From Azospirillum brasilense (GTDB taxonomy: Bacteria; Pseudomonadota; Alphaproteobacteria; Azospirillales; Azospirillaceae), in assembly GCF_022023855.1 (NCBI RefSeq), contig NZ_CP059449.1:2588001-2652000 (forward strand): a DNA stretch of 64,000 nucleotides, written 5' to 3'. Shown piece after piece: positions 18,517 to 27,033 of this stretch; positions within the stretch are counted from its first letter, which is position 1; every line of letters begins with the position of its first letter. The position numbers and the translations under genes were made by a program. The notes beneath the pieces were generated by a model. That model was not told the DNA's origin and made no database searches. It was given only the letters and a program-made list of their open reading frames with translations.

Positions 18517-20616
18517 TCAGATCAGCAGCGCGTGGATCGTGTCGGCCAGCTCGTCCGGGTTGATCGGCTTGCGCAGGAAGACGATGCGGCGCCCGCCTGA
18601 TTTCGGGTCGGCCAGCAGGTCGTCCAGGCTTTCCGTTTCCGGCGGGTAGCCGGACATCAGGACGGTCGGCAGGTCCGGATTCTCCCGGCGCAGCGCGCGG
18701 GCCACCGACGCCCCGCCGACCTGCGGCATCACGAGGTCGGTCACCAGCAGGTCGAAGGCCCCGCCATGGTCGGCGTAGGCGCGCAGAGCCTCGTTGCCGT
18801 CGGCGGCGCAGACCACCCGCATGCCCATGTCCTCCAGCGTCAGGCGGATGAAGTCGCGCACCTGCGCCTCGTCCTCCACCAGCAGGACGGTGGCGGCCAT
18901 CGACAGCCCCTCCATCTCGTCGTCCTCCGCGTCGAGGGAAAAGGCGTCGTCAAGACCGAAGGCGTCCAGACCGGGAGCATCCGCGTCCTGCGGCTCCGCG
19001 ATGTCCTCCACCGGGAAGCGGAGCGTGAAGACGGTGCCACGCCCCAGTTCCGTGTCCACCTCCACCGCGCCGCCCGCCCGCGCGACCGTGGAATAGACCA
19101 GCGCCAGCCCCAGCCCGGTCCCCGCACCCGGCTCCTTGGTGGTGAAGAAAGGTTCGAAGATGCGGTCAATCACCGCCGGGTCGATGCCACAACCGGTGTC
19201 GGCGACGGTGATGGTGACTCCGAGATCGTCCGTCCGCTCCACCGCAATGGTGATCGGCCCGCCCTCCGGCATGGCGTCGCGGGCGTTGAGCACGAGGTTG
19301 AGCAGCGATTGGTGCAGCAGGGCGGGATCGATGGTCACCACCACCCCGCCCCCGGTGCCCTCAATCCGCAGCGGGTGGCGTTCGCCCAGCGTGGGGCCGA
19401 GGAAGCGGCGCAAATCGTCGATCACCGCGCCGACGCGCACGGGACGCGCCGCGTCGGTCTGGCCGGGCCGCCCGAAGCTGAGAAGTTGGGCGGTCAGGCC
19501 GGAGGCGCGGTCGGTCGCCTTGACGATCTCGGTCAGGCACTGCTCGACCCGCGGCCGGTCTTGCGGAGCGCGGCGCGCCATCTGGGCGAAGCCGCCGATG
19601 GCCGTCAGCATGTTGTTGAACTCGTGCGCGATGCCGCCAGCCAGTTGGCCGATGGCCTGCATCTTCTGCGCCTGCTGGATGGCGCGCTCCGCCTGCTTGC
19701 GCCCGGTGATGTCGGTGAGGACGAGGAACCACGCCGCCTCTCCCTCGACCGCGAAGGGGTGGATGCCGACCTCAAGCTCGCGCAGGGCGCCCTGCGCCGT
19801 GACGAAGCGGGCCTCGACCGGCGGCGGTGCCTCCAGGCCGCTGCCGGGCGGCGGCAGCCAGTCGAACAGGCGCTGCACCCCGTCGAACTCCGTCGCCTCA
19901 ACCAGCGGGATGCGCAGCATCGCTTCGGGATCGCCGTTGCCCAGAATCAGCGCGGCGGAGCGGTTGGCGAAGCGCAGCCGCAGCCCGTCCCAGATCAGGA
20001 TGCCGTAGGGCGCCATCTCGACCAGCCGGCGGTAGCGCGCCTCGCTGTCGGCCAGCGCCTCCTCGTGGCGTTTCAGTTCGGTGATGTCGGTGAGGATCTT
20101 GACCACGCCGCCGAAGCGCGTAGCGTGCTCGCTGATGCGGTACCAGCGCCCGTCGCCGAGTTGGTGGTCGGTCGGCGGCCCGCTGCGGGTGTGGCGGTTC
20201 AGCCGCTCGGCGATCCAGTCGGACGGGTCGCCGAGATCGTCGCCAGCGGCACCCCGCTCCACCGCGACCCGCAGCAGGTCGGCGAAGCGGACGCCGGGAA
20301 CCAGATGGTCGGACAGCAGGGGATAGGCGGCGCGGTAGCGGTCGTTGCACAGCACCAGCCGCCCATCGGCGCCGAACAGCACGAAACCTTCGGACACGCA
20401 GCCGATGGCGTCGGACAGCAGAGCGCGGAAATGCGCCTCGCCTGCCTCCAGGAGATGGCTCGGCGTCGGGTCGTCCAGGGCGGCCGACAGCCGGTCCCGC
20501 AGCGCCCGCAAATGGGCCAGCGCGCCGGGCGGCGCGGCGGACAGCCGCGCGCCCAGGGTGTCGAGGAGTTCCGCAAGCTCTTGGTCGGGCCGGTCCATAA
20601 CCCGGCATTCAACCAT
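18517..20616 (-). CDS. Soluble hybrid sensor histidine kinase (copy 2)
   Basis: The 699-residue protein lacks TM helices and so is probably cytoplasmic. An N-terminal helical stretch (ELAELLDTLGARLSAAPPG) is followed by two PAS units (VSEGFVLFGADGRLVLCN and YRRLVEMAPYGILIWD), the HisKA box with His ~331 in [16 protein letters not shown], a HATPase ([30 protein letters not shown]), an acidic linker (LDAEDDEMEG) and a receiver with phospho-Asp ~627 in VTDLVMP. The PAS-linker block WIAERLNRH...[13 protein letters not shown]...GGVVKILTDITELKR is shared with the kinase at 13781-16426. The start at 20616 has GGGGGGACC about 8 bases upstream; an alternative ATG lies at 20598. It follows the ArsC-like gene by 33 bases on the same strand. 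Confidence 0.92.
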   Translation of the reverse strand: MVECRVMDRPDQELAELLDTLGARLSAAPPGALAHLRALRDRLSAALDDPTPSHLLEAGEAHFRALLSDAIGCVSEGFVLFGADGRLVLCNDRYRAAYPLLSDHLVPGVRFADLLRVAVERGAAGDDLGDPSDWIAERLNRHTRSGPPTDHQLGDGRWYRISEHATRFGGVVKILTDITELKRHEEALADSEARYRRLVEMAPYGILIWDGLRLRFANRSAALILGNGDPEAMLRIPLVEATEFDGVQRLFDWLPPPGSGLEAPPPVEARFVTAQGALRELEVGIHPFAVEGEAAWFLVLTDITGRKQAERAIQQAQKMQAIGQLAGGIAHEFNNMLTAIGGFAQMARRAPQDRPRVEQCLTEIVKATDRASGLTAQLLSFGRPGQTDAARPVRVGAVIDDLRRFLGPTLGERHPLRIEGTGGGVVVTIDPALLHQSLLNLVLNARDAMPEGGPITIAVERTDDLGVTITVADTGCGIDPAVIDRIFEPFFTTKEPGAGTGLGLALVYSTVARAGGAVEVDTELGRGTVFTLRFPVEDIAEPQDADAPGLDAFGLDDAFSLDAEDDEMEGLSMAATVLLVEDEAQVRDFIRLTLEDMGMRVVCAADGNEALRAYADHGGAFDLLVTDLVMPQVGGASVARALRRENPDLPTVLMSGYPPETESLDDLLADPKSGGRRIVFLRKPINPDELADTIHALLI

Positions 20617-20649
20617 TACGCCCGGTCCCCCCGCCAGTTGATTCCGCGC

Positions 20650-21081
20650 TCAGCCCTGCTTCGGGAAATGGTGATGGCCATGGTCGCAGACGCCGCGCGA
20701 ATGCTTGTCGTCGCAGCTTTCGCCGGACGCGGTCAGGCCGATCCAGGCGTGCAGCGTGTTGGGATCGAAACCGGCCTTGCGGTCTGCCCCGACCTGGAGC
20801 AGCGGGCGGCGGATCAGGTCGCGGTCGGCCAGCAGGGCGGCCAACGCCGACTCCTCGTCCAGCTCGTCGGGCTTCACGGAACCGGTCTTCACGGCGGCGG
20901 CGCGGCGGTTGAACCAGTCCTCGACCGGACGGTCCTCGAAGAAGGGGCGCAGGGTTTCGGCGGTGAGGGGCTCGGCGGCCAGATCGCGCTCCACCAGCGT
21001 GTGGCCGGCGGCCTGGAGTTGAAGCTTCTGCTTGGCATTCGCCGTGCAGCCGGACAGACCGTAAAAGATCACTTCCGTCAT
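20650..21081 (-). CDS. Nitrogenase-associated ArsC/Spx-family protein
   Basis: This 143-residue thioredoxin-fold protein belongs to the ArsC/Spx-like family, in the branch annotated as nitrogenase-associated protein in diazotrophs. It begins MTEVIFYGLSGCTANAKQKL, with a single Cys at position ~12 where arsenate reductases have their redox Cys. DLIRRPLLQVGADRKAGFD corresponds to the family's R-P segment. The C-terminus is His/Cys-rich (CDDKHSRGVCDHGHHHF), which suggests metal binding. The role in nitrogen fixation is an inference from naming in relatives; no nif gene is in this window. The ATG at 21081 has GCGGAGC upstream. It is the first gene of a possible transcript with the two sensor modules. 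Confidence 0.82.
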   Translation of the reverse strand: MTEVIFYGLSGCTANAKQKLQLQAAGHTLVERDLAAEPLTAETLRPFFEDRPVEDWFNRRAAAVKTGSVKPDELDEESALAALLADRDLIRRPLLQVGADRKAGFDPNTLHAWIGLTASGESCDDKHSRGVCDHGHHHFPKQG

Positions 21082-21202
21082 GGGGTTGGTGCTCCGCATC
21101 GAAACAGGACGAATTAGGTCCAGTCTACCGGCGCGGGGACCGGGGGTGCCGGTGACGGAATGTCGCACCCCCGGATTGTCAAGCGGCTCGGCTGTTCGCC
21201 GA

Positions 21203-22222
21203 TCACTTTATGCGCTTCAGCGAGTCCTCGACGTAGGCATTCGTGTAGGTCTTGGACAGGTCGATGTCCGTCGTGGCCACGGCCTTGTCGAAAGCCTTCA
21301 GCACCTTGTAGGCGGCCTCCGCCCCCTCCTGGGAGAAGCGGCCGTCGGGCGAATAGGTCGGCTTGGAATGCTCGAAGGCCTGGGCGTAGAGCGTCTGGTT
21401 GCCGAGGAAGTATTCCGGCGGCAGGACCTTCAGGACGTCCTCGGTCTTGGCCTGATCCAGCCACTTCAGCGTCCGCACGAAGACGTCGACCAGTGCCTGG
21501 GTGGTCTTCGGGTTGTCCTTGATGAAATCCGGCGTGGTGTAGAGCACCGCCGCCGGGTACGGCCCGCCGTAGGTGTCCAGCGTACCCTTCTCCGTCCGGG
21601 TGTCGGCGATGGTGGTGACGTCGCCGTCGGCCTCCAACTGGCTGATCACCGGGTCGAGGTTGGCGATGGCGTCGATCTCGCCACGCTTCACCGCGGCCAC
21701 CGCGCTGGGGCCGCCGCCGACACCGATGAAGGACACATCCTCCGGCGTCATGCCATGCTGGGTCAGCAGGTAGTTGACCATGAAGTTGGTCGAGGAGCCG
21801 GGGGCGGTCACGCCGATCTTCTTGCCCTTCAGCTCCTTGATCGACTTGATCGTGCCGGCCTTGTTGACCGCGGCCAGAACGATGCCCGGATAGCGACCCA
21901 GCAGGGCGACCGCGGTGATCGGCTGGCCCTTGGCCTGCATCTGCACTGTGTGGTCGAAGGCGCCCGTCACGATGTCCGCCGAACCGCCGACCAGCGCCTG
22001 GAGGCTCTTAGCGCCGCCGCCGAAGTCGTTGATCTCGACGTTCAGCCCGGCCTCCTTGAAGTAGCCGAGCCGCTCCGCCACCGTCAGCGGCAGGTAATAG
22101 AGCAGCGGTTTGCCACCGACCGCCAGCTTCAGGTCCTTCTTCTCGAGCTGCTGGGCGTTCGCCCCGCCGATGCCGAAGGCCAGGACCACCGCCGCGGCCG
22201 CGATCACGCTTTTCATACGCAT
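21203..22222 (-). CDS. NitT/TauT-type ABC transporter substrate-binding protein
   Basis: The 339-residue periplasmic solute-binding protein has a Sec signal peptide (MRMKSVIAAAAVVLAFGIGGANAQQ, cleavage after ANA). The mature part is of the NMT1/SsuA-TauA class: PLTVAERLGYFKEAGLNVEINDFGGGAKSLQALVGGSADIVTGAFDH is the typical first lobe. Members bind sulfonates, nitrate, taurine, thiamine precursors or aromatic acids, and the specificity here is not evident. The ATG has GGGAGGGAAG upstream. It is the last gene of a three-gene leftward cluster (ATPase, permease, binding protein) with short spacers of 24 and 33 bases. Confidence 0.92.
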   Translation of the reverse strand: MRMKSVIAAAAVVLAFGIGGANAQQLEKKDLKLAVGGKPLLYYLPLTVAERLGYFKEAGLNVEINDFGGGAKSLQALVGGSADIVTGAFDHTVQMQAKGQPITAVALLGRYPGIVLAAVNKAGTIKSIKELKGKKIGVTAPGSSTNFMVNYLLTQHGMTPEDVSFIGVGGGPSAVAAVKRGEIDAIANLDPVISQLEADGDVTTIADTRTEKGTLDTYGGPYPAAVLYTTPDFIKDNPKTTQALVDVFVRTLKWLDQAKTEDVLKVLPPEYFLGNQTLYAQAFEHSKPTYSPDGRFSQEGAEAAYKVLKAFDKAVATTDIDLSKTYTNAYVEDSLKRIK

Positions 22223-22255
22223 GGCTTCCCTCCCGATTTTATGAGCTTGGCGCAG

Positions 22256-23065
22256 TCATCCCTGCGCGTTGGTCGTCTGCGCCTCCTGCGGGCGCCAGTG
22301 CAGAAGGCGTTTCTCGATGACGGTCACCACGGCGTCGATCACCACGACGAAGATCGTCAGCACCAGCATGCCGGAGAAGACGCCGACCGTGTCGAACACC
22401 CCCTCCGCCTGATGGATGCGATAGCCGAGGCCAGCGGCGGAGCCGAGATACTCACCCACCACCGCGCCGACCATGGCGAAGCCGACCGCGGTGTGCAGGC
22501 TGGAGAAGACCCAGGACAGGGCGGACGGCAGATAGACGTGCCGGAACAGGTGCCGGTTGCTCGCCCCCAGCATCTTCGCGTTGGCCAGCACGACCGGGCT
22601 GACCTCCTTGACGCCCTGGTAGACGTTGAAGAAGACGATGAAGAAGACCAGCGTCACCCCCAGCGCCACCTTCGACCAGATGCCGAGGCCGAGCCACAGC
22701 GCGAAGATCGGCGCCAGCACCACGCGGGGCAGCGCGTTGACCGCCTTGATGTAGGGGTCGAAGACGATGGAGACCAAGGGCGCGCGGGCGAACCAGAATC
22801 CGAAGGCGATTCCCGCCGCCGTGCCGATGACGAAGGCCAGGGCGGTCTCCAGAAGCGTGATTCCCAGATGGTACCAGATCACGCCGGAGGCGAAGTCGCT
22901 CCAGGTGCGCTCCAGAACCGCCAGCGGCGTGCCGAAGAAGAAGGGGCTCAGGATCTTCGTCGCGGTCAGGACGTGCCAGATCAGGAAAAAACCGATCAGC
23001 ACGGCGACCTGCAGCAGCAGGATCACCGGGCGGCTCGGCAGGCGTTTCACACGGGCCACAGCCAT
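22256..23065 (-). CDS. ABC transporter permease (SsuC/TauC type)
   Basis: This 269-residue inner-membrane permease has about six TM helices beginning VILLLQVAVLIGFFLIWHVL. The binding-protein-dependent transport EAA loop is visible around ILANAKMLGAS-like sequence (VVLANAKMLGASNRHLFRHVYLPSALSWVFSSLHTAVGFAMVGAVVGE). It pairs with the ATPase and binding protein on either side to form a NitT/TauT-family importer. The start codon at 23065 lies 24 bases after the stop of the ATPase gene, which supports a single transcript. The EAA loop's P residue and GA-x-x segment are intact, so it should be functional. Confidence 0.93.
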   Translation of the reverse strand: MAVARVKRLPSRPVILLLQVAVLIGFFLIWHVLTATKILSPFFFGTPLAVLERTWSDFASGVIWYHLGITLLETALAFVIGTAAGIAFGFWFARAPLVSIVFDPYIKAVNALPRVVLAPIFALWLGLGIWSKVALGVTLVFFIVFFNVYQGVKEVSPVVLANAKMLGASNRHLFRHVYLPSALSWVFSSLHTAVGFAMVGAVVGEYLGSAAGLGYRIHQAEGVFDTVGVFSGMLVLTIFVVVIDAVVTVIEKRLLHWRPQEAQTTNAQG

Positions 23066-23089
23066 GGGGTCCTCACGTCGACTTGGACG

Positions 23090-23944
23090 TCATTTCAGTT
23101 TGGTTTGGGCGTAGCCCTTCAGCACTTCCTCGCGCAGCTGCCCCCAGATCTCCCGGTGCAGGTCAAGGAAGCGTGGCGTCATGCGGATTTCCGCCACGTC
23201 GCGCGGACGCTCCAGGTCCACCCGATACTCGCCGATCAGCCGGGCGCCGGGGCCGGCGGACAGCACCAGCACCCGGTCGGACATGGAGATGGCCTCCTCC
23301 AGGTCGTGGGTGATGAAGACCACGGACTTGCGGTCCGCCGACCACAGCTCCAGCAGCTCGTTCTCCATCAACTGGCGCGTCTGGATGTCGAGCGCCGAGA
23401 AGGGCTCATCCATCAGCACGATCTTCGGATCGACGATCAGCGTCTGGGCCAGCGCCACCCGCTTGCGCATGCCGCCGGAGAGCTGGTGGGGGTAGCGGTC
23501 GCCGAAGCGGTCCAGCCCGACACGGGCCAGCCAGGGGCGCGCCCGCTCCTCCGCCTCGCGCCGCGGCACGCCACGGAACTCCAGCCCGGCGGCGACATTC
23601 TCCAGCGCCGACTTCCAGGGCATCAGCGCGTCCGCCTGGAACATGTAGCCGGCGTGTGGATTGATGCCGCCGACCAGCTGGCCGAAAGCCAGGGCGCGCC
23701 CGGCGCTGGGGGCGAGCAGACCCGCCGCGACGTTCAGGATGGTGGATTTGCCGCTGCCGGTCGGCCCGACGATGGACACGAACTCCCCCGCGGCGACCGA
23801 CAGGGTAACGCCCTGGACCGCCGTGTAGGTCTGCCCGCGTCCGTCGGGCGATGGAAAGGTGCAGGTCACGCCGTCCAGGCGGAGCGCGGCCTTGTCCGCC
23901 CCCTCCGTCCGCAGGGCGGCCGCCACGGCGGCGCTGTCTGACAT
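23090..23944 (-). CDS. ABC transporter ATP-binding protein (SsuB/TauB type)
   Basis: This 284-residue ATPase energises the importer encoded downstream. Walker A is VGPTGSGKSTILN, the Q-loop is GYMFQADALMPW, the signature is HQLSGGMRKRVALAQ, Walker B is IVLMDEPFSALD, and the H-loop is VFITHDLEEAI, so all catalytic motifs are intact. LDIQTRQLMENELLELW after Walker B is typical of the nitrate/sulfonate group. The ATG at 23942-23944 follows a TTG codon that would add one residue; ATG was chosen. It is the first gene of the transporter cluster and is preceded by about 100 bases before the esterase gene on the same strand. Confidence 0.93.
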   Translation of the reverse strand: MSDSAAVAAALRTEGADKAALRLDGVTCTFPSPDGRGQTYTAVQGVTLSVAAGEFVSIVGPTGSGKSTILNVAAGLLAPSAGRALAFGQLVGGINPHAGYMFQADALMPWKSALENVAAGLEFRGVPRREAEERARPWLARVGLDRFGDRYPHQLSGGMRKRVALAQTLIVDPKIVLMDEPFSALDIQTRQLMENELLELWSADRKSVVFITHDLEEAISMSDRVLVLSAGPGARLIGEYRVDLERPRDVAEIRMTPRFLDLHREIWGQLREEVLKGYAQTKLK

Positions 23945-24045
23945 CAATGCGTTCCATCCCTGAGTTTGTTTTCACGGCATCTTGGCGGAATGAAGCGATT
24001 GCGGCAATGGGTGCCGCAAACAATCGTTTCCGCGGACGATGTGAT

Positions 24046-24921
24046 TCAATCCAGCCGCGCGAAAAAGGCCATGATCGCCGCCCCTGCCCCTTGCGGCCAT
24101 TGATGCGGGTAGAAACGCCCGTTGCGTGTCTGGTCGTCGGCCAGCGGACACCACAGAACCGGGTTCTCCTCGCCCTCGGCGCCATAGCGCCGGCAGTTGA
24201 AACGGTGCGGCTCGTCCGGCTCGCTGCCCGTCGGCAGGCCGTCCTGGGCCAGCAGCGCCCGGCGCAGGCGCAGAGCTTCGGAAACCGGCACCTGCTCGTC
24301 GCGCGGGTTGTGCAGGAGCATGGCGGCGACCGGCCCGCTGCAGTCCTTGGGCCGCGCGGACCCGCCCCCGACGCTGGCCAAGCCGCGGATCACCCCGCCC
24401 CGCGCGCAGGCGAGGCTGTTGGCGAAAGACCCGCCCAGCGAATGGCCAACGACGAACACCCGGCCCATGTCGATGCAATAGCTCGCCGCCATGCTCTCCA
24501 GAACGGCGTCGAACAGACGGAAATCGCGCAGCCGGTCCGGCGGATCACCGGGATCGGACCAGATGTTCAAGCTGCGGGCGTCCTTCAAGCTGGCCGGATA
24601 GACGACGATCGCCGGCTCCTCCGCCTGCCCTTCCAGGCCGAAGTAGCGCCGCACCTCGGCGTTGCTGTTGGTCCGCCCGTGGAAGGCGACGACGAGGCTG
24701 TGCGGATGGTCGGGGCGATAGCCCTCCGGCACGGCCACGATCAGCCCACGCGCCATCCCGTTCAGGGTCACATGGTCGGGCACCGTTGCCGGGGGTGGCA
24801 CACCGCAGCCGCGCGATAATTGCTGCGGCGCCACATTATTAACCAATTCCGCCGATAAGCCCTGAAAGGACCACAGAATCAGCATGGCCGCGGCGCAAAA
24901 TGCGCAAAATTGTTTCACCAT
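24046..24921 (-). CDS. Secreted PHB-depolymerase/feruloyl-esterase-family hydrolase
   Basis: This is a 291-residue exported serine hydrolase with signal peptide MVKQFCAFCAAAMLILWSFQ, probably cut after GLSA. It belongs to the LpqC-like esterase/PHB depolymerase family. The first conserved block is HSLVVAFHGRTNSNAEVRRYFGLE. The nucleophile elbow is VVGHSLGGSFANSLAC, the acid is likely Asp in HNPRDEQVPVSEALRLR, and the His lies in EPDEPHRFNCRRYG. Several paired Cys residues (SRGCG, SYCID, SLACARG, NCRRYG) are consistent with disulfides in the periplasm. The substrate may be a polyester or a feruloylated polymer, by family only. It diverges from the ClpP-like gene at 25053. Confidence 0.82.
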   Translation of the reverse strand: MVKQFCAFCAAAMLILWSFQGLSAELVNNVAPQQLSRGCGVPPPATVPDHVTLNGMARGLIVAVPEGYRPDHPHSLVVAFHGRTNSNAEVRRYFGLEGQAEEPAIVVYPASLKDARSLNIWSDPGDPPDRLRDFRLFDAVLESMAASYCIDMGRVFVVGHSLGGSFANSLACARGGVIRGLASVGGGSARPKDCSGPVAAMLLHNPRDEQVPVSEALRLRRALLAQDGLPTGSEPDEPHRFNCRRYGAEGEENPVLWCPLADDQTRNGRFYPHQWPQGAGAAIMAFFARLD

Positions 24922-25052
24922 TCACAGCCCGAACGATCGCCTTTCTCCATAAACAGCCTGCTGCGAAGGACGTTGCACTTTCGGACAGGCTTCGCGTTAA
25001 CCATCACGCAAGCATTTCCCGGCACCCTCCTTCCCAGAGCAAGGAGGTTTCG

Positions 25053-25718
25053 ATGCCGGTTCGCGCGACTGCACGCATGATGGTTCTAGGGCTGCTGCTG
25101 GCCGTCGGCTCGTCTGGGGCCGCGACCGCCGACAGCCTGTCGGTGAACCGTCCGAACCCAGTGCCGCCCCCCGTCGCCTCCGACTTCCCCGACGCCACGC
25201 TGGTCCGCGTCGATCAGGTGGACTCCACGACACTGCGGCTGGACGGCATCATCACGCCGGCCGTGGAGCAACGCTTCTCCGACGCGCTGCGCAGCGTGCC
25301 GGCCGGCCAGCCGGTGGTGGTCGAACTGTCCAGCCCCGGCGGCTTCACGACGGCGGGCTACCGCATGATCGACCTGATGCTGGCGGAACGGCAGGCCGGG
25401 CGTGCCGTCGCCACCCGCGTGGCCGGCGGGCAGTCCTGCGAGAGCATGTGCGTCGGCCTCTATCTGGCCGGCTACCCGCGCTACGCGGCGCCGACCGCGG
25501 AATTCATGGTGCACGCCCCGCGTCTGGCCGAGAACGGCCGCATGACGCTGCGCTCCACCGACCAGATGGTGAAGCGTCTGGTCGCGCTGGGCGCCGCCCC
25601 CGCCTGGATCGAGCGGGTGCGGGCCGCCGGCGGTTTCTCCGGCAGCCTCGACTACCGCGACAACGCCGACCATCTGGCGGCGGTGGGCGCCAACATCGTC
25701 ACCCACCTGATCCGCTGA
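25053..25718 (+). CDS. Exported ClpP-fold serine protease-like protein
   Basis: This 221-residue protein has a signal peptide (MPVRATARMMVLGLLLAVGSSGAATA) and a crotonase/ClpP-like domain. VVVELSSPGGFTTAGYRMIDLMLA is the oxyanion-strand block, GGQSCESMCVGLYLAGYPRY carries the candidate nucleophile Ser in S-M-C, and EFMVHAPRL carries the catalytic His. Proteins of this kind are exported relatives of ClpP with unknown targets. The start was set at 25053 because it has an excellent AAGGAGG at 25041-25047 and begins a signal peptide; the frame reads further upstream without homology. It diverges from the esterase gene and ends 6 bases before the converging aminotransferase gene. Confidence 0.82.
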   Translation: MPVRATARMMVLGLLLAVGSSGAATADSLSVNRPNPVPPPVASDFPDATLVRVDQVDSTTLRLDGIITPAVEQRFSDALRSVPAGQPVVVELSSPGGFTTAGYRMIDLMLAERQAGRAVATRVAGGQSCESMCVGLYLAGYPRYAAPTAEFMVHAPRLAENGRMTLRSTDQMVKRLVALGAAPAWIERVRAAGGFSGSLDYRDNADHLAAVGANIVTHLIR

Positions 25719-25724
25719 GCTTCT

Positions 25725-26906
25725 TTACGCTTCGCTTTCCTTGAGGCGCCGGGCGATCTCCGGCATGACCGCCGCGTCGACGTTGGCGAAGGCGAAGCGC
25801 AGGTAATCGTCCTGGCCGGGACCGAACATGGAGCCGGGCAGGCACAGGATGTTGTGATCGCGGGCCAGCCCCTCGGCGACCTCGTGGGCGCGCTTGCCGG
25901 CGAAGGGATGCCGGACATAGGCGAAATAGGCACCGATGCTGGCGATGCGGTACCCGGTGCCGCTGGCCTCCATCGCCGACTGGAAGGCGTGGACGCGGGC
26001 CAGGATGTCGCCGCGCTTCTCCGCCACCCAGCCGTCCAGGTTCTCCAGGCCGTACAGTGCCGCCTTCTGCCCGACATGTGGGGCGCAGATGGCGAGGCAA
26101 TCCATCACCTTGCGCGCCTGGGACAGCAGGCCGGCGTCGGCGATCACCGCGCCGACCCGGTAGCCGGCGAGGCTGTAGACCTTGGAGAAGCTGTAGAGCT
26201 GGACCAGGGTGCGCTGCCAGCCGGGCCGCTGGAACAGCCCATGCGGCGCCCGCCCCTCCCAATCCGGGAAGTCGCGGTAGGTCTCGTCGAGCAGCAGTTT
26301 GACGCCGCGCCGCTCGCACAGTTCGTACAGCGCCGCGATGGCGTCGGGCGAGGCGATGGCGCCGGTCGGGTTGTTGGGGGAGATCAACACCAGCGCGCGG
26401 GTGCCGGCGTCGATCAGCCGCTCGGCCTCCGCCGGGTCCGGAATCAGCCCGTTCTCCTCGCGCAGCGCCAGCGGCCGGGCCTCGATGCCCAGCATGTCCA
26501 GCGTCATCTTGTGATTGAAGTACCAAGGGGCGGGCAGGATCACGTTGTCGCCGGCCCGCGCCAGCCCCATCACCGCCACCGCGAAGGCCTGGTTGCAGCC
26601 GGCGGTGATCAGCACCTCGTTCGCCACCACCTCGCCACCGTAGAGCGAGCCGGTGCGCCGGGCCAGCGCGTCGGTCAGCGGCGGGATGCCGTCGATGGCG
26701 GTGTAGCGCGCCGTGTCCGGCGCCCGCACCTGCTCGGCCAGATGGGCGGTCAGCGCGTCGGCGGGCGGATAGCCGGGCACCGCCTGACAGAGGTCGATCA
26801 GCGGCTTGTCCGCCGGAAAGCTGCGGCCCTCGACCCAGCGCCACGCCTCGGCGATGGGCGGGGCTTCCGTGGCGGCGACGAGCGGGTTGACGTCTCTGCG
26901 GTCCAT
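25725..26906 (-). CDS. Pyridoxal-phosphate aminotransferase, class I/II
   Basis: The 393-residue cytoplasmic enzyme is of fold type I. Conserved blocks are YTAIDGIPPLTDALARR, ITAGCNQAFAVAVMGLARAGDNVILPAPWYFNHKM, LISPNNPTGAIASP (Asn that contacts PLP), LLDETYRDF (Asp to the PLP nitrogen) and LYSFSKVYSLAGYRVG with the Schiff-base Lys. The C-terminal Arg region is DDYLRFAFAN. The exact amino donor is unknown. The ATG at 26906 gives MDRRDVNPLVAATEAPP, which is where family similarity begins; another ATG at 26951 would add 15 residues. It follows the diaminopropionate ammonia-lyase gene on the same strand by 127 bases, so the pair may act in amino-acid catabolism. Confidence 0.9.
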   Translation of the reverse strand: MDRRDVNPLVAATEAPPIAEAWRWVEGRSFPADKPLIDLCQAVPGYPPADALTAHLAEQVRAPDTARYTAIDGIPPLTDALARRTGSLYGGEVVANEVLITAGCNQAFAVAVMGLARAGDNVILPAPWYFNHKMTLDMLGIEARPLALREENGLIPDPAEAERLIDAGTRALVLISPNNPTGAIASPDAIAALYELCERRGVKLLLDETYRDFPDWEGRAPHGLFQRPGWQRTLVQLYSFSKVYSLAGYRVGAVIADAGLLSQARKVMDCLAICAPHVGQKAALYGLENLDGWVAEKRGDILARVHAFQSAMEASGTGYRIASIGAYFAYVRHPFAGKRAHEVAEGLARDHNILCLPGSMFGPGQDDYLRFAFANVDAAVMPEIARRLKESEA

Positions 26907-27033
26907 TCCCTGATGTCCAGTCTGCGGGGTCCGATTTTCATGGGGCGCCATGGTGAACCGCCCCGCCGGGCTCACGCAAGGGACCAGCGCGGGAAGTCCA
27001 CGCATGGCAGGCCAAGCGGAGGCAAAGCAGGGG

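Noticed and set aside
18766..23941. Very long plus-strand frames (783 and 953 codons) opposite the kinases and the ABC transporter
   Set aside because: All known motifs in this stretch are on the minus strand; the plus translations are low-complexity Arg/Gln/Gly sequence.
24900..25052. N-terminal extension of the ClpP-like gene
   Set aside because: The extension has no homology and overlaps the divergent esterase start; an ideal ribosome site and signal peptide mark the start at 25053.
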